Under the pieces are notes generated by a model that saw only the letters and a list, made by a program, of their open reading frames with translations, made no database searches and was not told the DNA's origin. From Fidelibacterota bacterium (lineage in GTDB: Bacteria; Fidelibacterota; Marinisomatia; Marinisomatales; TCS56), in contig JABMPO010000255.1 of assembly GCA_013203015.1 (NCBI GenBank), forward strand, positions 1-6,937: a DNA stretch of 6,937 nucleotides, written 5' to 3'. Numbering within the stretch: the stretch's first letter is position 1; every line of letters starts with the position of its first letter. Positions 6,303 to 6,937 of this stretch are shown one piece after another. The position numbers were made by a program, and so were the translations under genes.

Positions 6303-6707
6303 CTATTGATTGCCACCGGCAAATGTTCCGGCTTGATCCAAGGTTCGGTCGGCATCAATTACACCATTATTAGCGCAGGTCAGGGTGAAGGTCACTGAGT
6401 CTGCTGATACGTAGGTATAGTTAGCGGCAGTAAAATACTTGCCGGTCAGATCAGCAGCCACAAAATCTAAAGCGGCAACAGCAGTTACTGCTGAATTAGC
6501 TACTGGGTATATGTCGGCTTCCGCATATTCCACCCGCAATTGAGTGCGGATTGTACCCATGGTGGCATCGCATTCGGACTGCTTGGCCTTTTTCACGTTC
6601 CCGGTATAAATGGGAACCCCAACGGCAGCTAAGATGCCGATGATCACTATAACGATCATCAATTCAATCAATGAGAAACCGCCTTTTGTATTTCTGAACT
6701 TATTCAT
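6303..6707 (-). CDS. pilA: Major-type type IV pilin (PilA-like prepilin)
   Basis: The structural subunit candidate of the fibre. The precursor has 134 residues: leader MNKFRNTKGG, then FSLIELMIVIVIIGILAAVG, with Phe at +1 and Glu at +5, a perfect class III signal. The mature protein is about 124 residues: the N-terminal helix to about 53 (KKAKQSECDATMGTIRTQLR), then a small domain with YFTAANYTYVSADSVTFTLT strands and a Gly/Thr/Asn-rich end. Cysteines lie at mature positions 36 and 101. I chose the ATG at 6707 because AAGGAG sits 6 nt before it; an in-frame ATG at 6734 would add nine residues (MVTKKKETI) with no ribosome site. The strong site and separate leader suggest high expression. The short body resembles small PilA pilins and GspG-like pseudopilins; Asp-rich calcium-site residues typical of GspG are not obvious. 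Confidence 0.9.
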   Translation of the reverse strand: MNKFRNTKGGFSLIELMIVIVIIGILAAVGVPIYTGNVKKAKQSECDATMGTIRTQLRVEYAEADIYPVANSAVTAVAALDFVAADLTGKYFTAANYTYVSADSVTFTLTCANNGVIDADRTLDQAGTFAGGNQ

Positions 6708-6773
6708 TATTGTCTCCTTTTTTTTTGTAACCATGTGAAGTCTATTAGTTAATTGTAGTATTTGTCTTGTAAA
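6708..6773 (-). other. 66-nt intergenic leader between pilC and the pilin gene
   Basis: This is the only gap above 6 nt in the window. It is very AT-rich. A TACAAT hexamer at 6757-6752 resembles a -10 box, but the only TTG-type hexamer upstream (TTGATT, 6777-6772) stands 14 nt away, too close for a standard sigma-70 promoter. No stem-loop with a following T-run is visible, so there is no supported terminator for pilC. A separate pilin promoter here is plausible from biology but only weakly supported by the sequence. Confidence 0.3.
6713..6720 (-). promoter_or_regulatory. Ribosome binding site of the pilin gene; decides the start
   Basis: AAAGGAGA ends 5 nt before the ATG at 6707 (GGAG is 6 nt away). 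It directly follows the rest of a run of nine A residues (6718-6726). It is the best Shine-Dalgarno in the window and places the start at 6707 rather than at the upstream in-frame ATG at 6734. An A-rich run beside the site is the kind of element that enhances initiation, in keeping with an abundant subunit. Confidence 0.8.
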
Positions 6774-6937
6774 TCAATGGATTGCTCCGGACATTTGAAA
6801 AATTGGTAAATAAAGACCCAGTACCAGGATGGTGGCAACAACACCCAGAAAGCCCATTATTGCCGGTTCGAGTACATTTGATAAATTTTCTACTTTAGTG
6901 GAAAATTCCTGGTCATTGAATTCGGCTACCTTGTCCA
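6774..6937 (-). CDS. pilC: PilC/GspF platform protein, C-terminal 53 residues (cut by window edge)
   Basis: PilC (GspF in secretion systems) is the polytopic inner-membrane protein on which the assembly ATPases act. Hand translation from the window edge gives an open frame ending at TGA (6776-6774). The piece starts DKVAEFNDQEFSTKVENLS, continues NVLEPAIMGFLGVVATILVL, and ends GLYLPIFQMSGAIH. The Leu-Glu-Pro before the last membrane helix and the Leu-Pro-Ile-Phe just after it are the hallmark end of the GspF/PilC family. The earlier cytoplasmic GspF domains and the other membrane helices lie beyond the window. It is the most upstream gene seen; pilB and pilT would be expected further upstream but cannot be confirmed here. 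Confidence 0.93.
   Translation of the reverse strand, partial: DKVAEFNDQEFSTKVENLSNVLEPAIMGFLGVVATILVLGLYLPIFQMSGAIH

Noticed and set aside
6303..6734. Longer pilin starting at the ATG at 6734
   Set aside because: It has no Shine-Dalgarno, and AAGGAG lies inside the extension at the right distance from the ATG at 6707. The shorter leader of ten residues is also normal for pilins.
1..6937. Type II secretion rather than a type IV pilus
   Set aside because: The minor prepilins and the PilP-like protein resemble GspI/J/K/C, but PilM, PilN and PilO as separate genes in order before the secretin are the pilus arrangement; GspL/GspM fusions are absent.
1..6937. Defence, CRISPR, toxin, phage or mobile-element content
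   Set aside because: All sequence is accounted for by pilus genes with tiny gaps; I saw no direct repeats, transposase, integrase or nuclease motifs.

Overview
The window is one strand of a type IV pilus (T4P) assembly locus. Every gene I can support lies on the minus strand, so transcription runs from high to low coordinates. In that direction the order is: the last 53 codons of the inner-membrane platform protein PilC (6937-6774); a 66-nt leader; a major-pilin-type prepilin (6707-6303); two minor prepilins of the PilV/GspI and PilW/GspJ kinds (6296-5865, 5862-5359); a prepilin peptidase homologue of the PilD family (5387-4587); a PilX/GspK-like minor pilin with a beta-solenoid-like body (4583-3657); then PilM (3650-2604), PilN (2602-2003), PilO (2006-1431), PilP (1434-895) and the first 298 codons of the PilQ secretin (895-1). 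Below the 66-nt leader, genes overlap or lie at most 6 nt apart, several as ATGA or TGATG junctions, so this looks like one translationally coupled operon. I see no tRNA, rRNA, mobile element, CRISPR, terminator or plus-strand gene.

How the parts would work together: PilC anchors the extension and retraction ATPases, whose genes are not in view and may lie beyond 6937. PilD would process the prepilins. The V/W/X-type minor pilins would form the priming and tip complex, with the X-type protein as a candidate tip cap because it lacks Glu at +5. PilM-N-O-P forms the alignment complex from the cytoplasm across the inner membrane to the secretin, which is the outer-membrane exit channel. The secretin implies a diderm (Gram-negative-type) bacterium. 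The composition is AT-rich. The short pilin, with its Gly-Thr-Ile-Arg-Thr segment and a C-terminal Asp-Gln-Ala-Gly-Thr-Phe, reminds me of pilins from uncultured FCB-group lineages such as Marinimicrobia or Calditrichota. That placement is weak and rests on recall.

This is a recognisable machine rather than a wholly new system, but several parts depart from textbook versions. The most striking is the prepilin peptidase homologue: both positions that align with the catalytic aspartates carry glutamate (E126 and E190), and the GxGD motif is gone, while the four-cysteine zinc site is intact. Others are a solenoid-bearing tip-type minor pilin, a PilP without a lipobox but with a membrane anchor and basic linker, a compact secretin without AMIN domains, and changes in the PilM phosphate-2 motif and in the PilN N-terminal motif that normally binds PilM.
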